Part shown: piece by piece, positions 5,679-7,837 of the stretch
Layout: every line of letters begins with the position of its first letter
Position numbering within the stretch: position 1 is the first letter of the stretch
NCBI GenBank assembly: GCA_903834645.1
Contig: CAILKA010000189.1
Span: 1 to 7,837 of the forward strand
Direction of reading: 5' to 3'
DNA: 7,837 nt
Source: an uncultured beta proteobacterium
Lineage (GTDB): Bacteria > Pseudomonadota > Gammaproteobacteria > Burkholderiales > Burkholderiaceae_C
Made by a program: the position numbers and the translations under genes
Notes under the pieces: model-generated
Told to the model about the DNA's origin: nothing
Seen by the model: the letters and a program-made list of their open reading frames with translations, nothing else
Databases searched by the model: none

Positions 5679-7276
5679 CCGAGGAGCCGGGCCGTGGCCG
5701 GCAGCCCCAGGTAGACGAGCGCGCCCACCACGGCGCTGGCGCCCAGCACCTCGATCACGCCGCGCCGCCGCACGATGAGCGCCCAGAGCGCGGCCACCCC
5801 GATCAGCGCCGCGGCCAGGTCGAAGCCGCCCGAGACTCCCCGGGGCCACAGCACGTGCGCACCGAAGAACAGCGCGAGGTTCAGGATCACACCGCACACC
5901 GCGGCCGTGATCGCCGTCAGCGGCCCTGTGAAGGCCATCCGGCCACGCGTGGATTCCACCAGCGGCCCGCCGGCCAGGATGAACACGAAGGAGGGCAGGA
6001 ACGTGAACCACGTGGCCACGAGCGCGCACAGGGCACCCGCGGCGTAGGGCGCAAGCGGCCCGAGCGCTGCCGCGTGGGCCGCCATGTCCGGGCTCTGCCA
6101 CCCGCCCACGAAGGCCACGAAGGCCACCACCATGATGAGCGGCCCCGGCGTGGACTCGCCCAGGGCCAGGCCGTCCATCATCTGCGCCGCGCTCACCCAG
6201 CCGTGCTGCACCACCGCGCCCTGGTAGACGAAGGGCAGCACCGCATAGGCCCCGCCGAAGGTCAGCAGAGCCGCCTGGGTGAAGAAGCTGCCCATCTGCG
6301 TGGCCACGCCCTTTGTGCCGAAGAAGAGGGCGAGCACGGCCATGGGCAAGGCCCACAGCAGCAGCCCGACCGCCACCACGCCTGCAGTGCGCCAGGGCTG
6401 GAAGCGCGCATGAGCCGGCCGAGGCGTGTGGTCGTCGATCAGCGCAGGCAGGCGGCCGGGCTCAGCAAGGCTCGACAGCGCGCCCTGTGCGGCGCTCGCT
6501 GGCTGGGCGCCGGATGCCCCCGCGCCGCCGAATCGATGCGGCGCCAGCCGCGCTCCCACGGCGCCTACCACCGCAGCCGCCAGCACGACGAGCGGGAAAG
6601 GGGCCTGCAGCACCGCCACCGCGACGAACCCGGCGGCCGCCAGCGTCCACAGCACCCCCCCACGCAGCGTGCGCGTGGCCAGCCGGTGTGCCGACTGCAC
6701 CACGAGCGCCACGACAGCCGGCTTGATGCCGTAGAAGAGTGCGGCCACCAGAGGCACGTCGCCCCAGGCCATGTAGGCCGCGGCCAGCGCGATCAGCAGC
6801 ACGAGCGAGGGCAGCACGAAGAGCATCCCGGCGATCACGCCCCCGAGCGTGCGGTGCAGGAGCCACCCGAGGTACGTGGCCAGCTGCTGCGCCTCTGGCC
6901 CGGGCAGCAGCATGCAGTAGTTGAGGGCGTGCAGGAAGCGGCCCTCGCTGATCCAGCGCCGCCGCTCCACCAGCTCCTCGTGCATGAGCGCGATCTGCCC
7001 GGCCGGGCCGCCGAAACTGATGCAGCCCAGGCGCAGCCAGTAGCGCAGCGCCTCGCCCAGCCGCGGGGCGCGCGGCGGGAGCGGCTCGCCATGCTCGTCG
7101 AAGGGGCCGGCCACGCGCGGGTCGAAACCGGTGGCGCGCTGCAGGCTCGAGGCACTGCCGCCGGGCGCTGCGCTGGCCGGCCACTGGCTCGGCGGGCGGG
7201 AGAGGTCGTCCGCCGCCTCCCCATCCCTGGCCACCTCTGCGGGGCGGGTCGGGTCTCGTGGGGGCGTAGGGGTCAT
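5675..7276 (-). CDS. chrA: ChrA-family chromate transporter, two-domain form
   Basis: This inner-membrane protein of the CHR superfamily is 533 aa from the ATG at 7276. Two homologous halves are visible. The first (about 72-245) contains SFGGPAGQIALM (87-98), WISEGRF and LLPGPEAQQLATYLGW (123-138). The second (about 293-533) contains TFGGAYAVLPFVYQGAV (339-355), LGESTPGPLIMVVAFVAFVGG split at about 372-392, and FTFLPSFVFI (424-433). Characterised members expel chromate in exchange driven by proton motive force. No chrB regulator or other resistance gene is in view, so substrate and role are inferred. Unusual points are a Pro/Asp/Ala-rich tail of about 70 residues before the first CHR domain and an Ala/Pro-rich linker (about 246-292) between halves, making it longer than the usual 400-450. 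Starts upstream (ATG at 7342, TTG at 7366) would overlap argH; 7276 is preferred. It lacks an obvious Shine-Dalgarno. Confidence 0.88.
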   Translation of the reverse strand: MTPTPPRDPTRPAEVARDGEAADDLSRPPSQWPASAAPGGSASSLQRATGFDPRVAGPFDEHGEPLPPRAPRLGEALRYWLRLGCISFGGPAGQIALMHEELVERRRWISEGRFLHALNYCMLLPGPEAQQLATYLGWLLHRTLGGVIAGMLFVLPSLVLLIALAAAYMAWGDVPLVAALFYGIKPAVVALVVQSAHRLATRTLRGGVLWTLAAAGFVAVAVLQAPFPLVVLAAAVVGAVGARLAPHRFGGAGASGAQPASAAQGALSSLAEPGRLPALIDDHTPRPAHARFQPWRTAGVVAVGLLLWALPMAVLALFFGTKGVATQMGSFFTQAALLTFGGAYAVLPFVYQGAVVQHGWVSAAQMMDGLALGESTPGPLIMVVAFVAFVGGWQSPDMAAHAAALGPLAPYAAGALCALVATWFTFLPSFVFILAGGPLVESTRGRMAFTGPLTAITAAVCGVILNLALFFGAHVLWPRGVSGGFDLAAALIGVAALWALIVRRRGVIEVLGASAVVGALVYLGLPATARLLG

Positions 7277-7340
7277 GCGCGGCACTCGAGGGGGAATAAT
7301 ACGCAGTTCCCCCTCCTGCCCCGGCTTGCCCGCGCGCGCC
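7277..7340. promoter_or_regulatory. Divergent argH/chrA intergenic region with inverted repeat
   Basis: These 64 bp separate the divergent starts of chrA (minus) and argH (plus), so promoters for both must lie here or in the flanking codons. A perfect 9-bp inverted repeat, GAGGGGGAA (7288-7296) and TTCCCCCTC (7307-7315), flanks a 10-bp spacer, TAATACGCAG. The AT-rich stretch 7295-7301 gives a -10-like AATAAT on plus (7295-7300) and TATTAT on minus (7301-7296), each 5 of 6 to consensus. No convincing -35 boxes are seen. The dyad could be an operator acting on both genes. Confidence 0.5.
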
Positions 7341-7837
7341 ATGAGCTTCAACCCCCTCGACAACAAATCCCAGGCTTGGTCGGCGCTGTTCAGCGAGCCG
7401 ATGAGCGAGCTCGTGCAGCGCTACACGGCCAGCGTCAATTTCGACAAGCGCCTGTGGCGCGCCGACATCGCGGGCAGCCTGGCGCAAGCGCGCATGCTCG
7501 CGGCCCAGTCCATCATCTCCGCGCAAGACCTGGCCGACATCGAGCGCGGCATGGCGCAGATCACGGCCGAGATCGAGGCGGGCAGCTTCACCTGGAAGCT
7601 CGAGCTCGAGGACGTGCACCTGAACATCGAGGCGCGCCTGACGCAGCTCGTGGGCGACGCCGGCAAGCGGCTGCACACCGGCCGCTCGCGCAACGACCAG
7701 GTCGCCACCGACGTGCGCCTGTGGCTGCGCGGCGAGATGGACCTGATCATCGACCTGCTGTCCGACCTGCAAAACTCGCTGGTGGACGTGGCCGAACAAA
7801 ACGTTGAAGTCATCATGCCCGGCTTCACCCACCTGCA
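7341..7837 (+). CDS. argH: Argininosuccinate lyase, N-terminal 165 residues (runs off window)
   Basis: This enzyme splits argininosuccinate into arginine and fumarate, the last step of arginine synthesis in the cytosol; it is a homotetramer of the fumarase/aspartase superfamily. The visible part carries YTASVNFDKRLW (28-39), EDVHLNIEARL (90-100), the substrate-binding HTGRSRNDQVATD (112-124) and MPGFTHLQ at the window edge (159 on). The family is about 460-480 aa, so roughly 35% is present; no stop is reached and no frameshift is seen. The ATG at 7341 fits the familiar start NPLDNKSQAWSALFSEP, but the leader before it is pyrimidine/GC-rich with no recognisable Shine-Dalgarno. It is divergent from chrA, 64 bp away. 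Confidence 0.97.
   Translation, partial: MSFNPLDNKSQAWSALFSEPMSELVQRYTASVNFDKRLWRADIAGSLAQARMLAAQSIISAQDLADIERGMAQITAEIEAGSFTWKLELEDVHLNIEARLTQLVGDAGKRLHTGRSRNDQVATDVRLWLRGEMDLIIDLLSDLQNSLVDVAEQNVEVIMPGFTHL

Noticed and set aside
5679..6356. 226-codon upstream extension of the MFS gene
   Set aside because: It lies wholly inside chrA, out of frame, and the MFS fold begins only after the GTG at 5678.
5660..7807. Plus-strand open frame of 715 codons opposite chrA and running into argH
   Set aside because: It is antisense to chrA, then out of frame with the well-supported argH reading frame; the composition is not protein-like.
6462..7832. Minus-strand open frame of 456 codons opposite argH and overlapping chrA
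   Set aside because: It is a shadow of argH on one side and an alternative frame of chrA on the other; no family resemblance.
1..7837. CRISPR array, insertion sequence, or defence system
   Set aside because: No regularly spaced repeats, transposase, terminal repeats or nuclease/toxin genes are visible; the window is filled by seven identified protein genes and one tRNA.

Overview
The window is very GC-rich, compact chromosomal DNA. It looks like a betaproteobacterium of the order Burkholderiales, probably Comamonadaceae or a Rubrivivax/Leptothrix-like relative. The basis for this is the hemC-hemD-hemX-hemY order near argH, the start of ArgH (NPLDNKSQAWSALFSEP...), and the tRNA-Arg(ACG) sequence. 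This placement comes from memory of these families, not from a search.

Layout from left to right: the 5' 64 nt of a tRNA-Arg(ACG) gene (minus strand, cut by the window edge); hemY (91-1335); hemX (1354-2532); hemD (2529-3332); hemC (3387-4316); a 12-TM MFS permease of CynX/NimT type (4371-5678); a two-domain ChrA-family chromate transporter (5675-7276); a 64-bp divergent intergenic region; and the first 165 codons of argH on the plus strand (7341 to the edge). Everything except argH lies on the minus strand. The reading order there is chrA, MFS, hemC, hemD, hemX, hemY, tRNA-Arg. No gene-free stretch exceeds 64 bp.

HemC polymerises four porphobilinogens to hydroxymethylbilane, and HemD cyclises this to uroporphyrinogen III, the branch point to heme, siroheme and cobalamin. 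HemX and HemY are membrane-anchored companions without proven enzymatic activity. The two transporter genes are joined by a 4-base GTGA stop/start overlap, as are hemD and hemX, so each pair is probably translationally coupled. All six protein genes on the minus strand could be read from the argH-side intergenic region. A good ribosome binding site and a possible -10 element in front of hemC suggest the heme genes may also have their own promoter.

Most of the window is ordinary housekeeping DNA and I see no clear new biological system. The points most worth a second look are: the chrA-MFS pair sitting between argH and hemC; a perfect 9-bp inverted repeat around an AT-rich core in the argH/chrA divergent region; a C8 homopolymer in codons 3-5 of hemX overlapping a G-quadruplex-type motif; and uncertainty about the chrA start, since one candidate start codon is antisense to the argH start codon.
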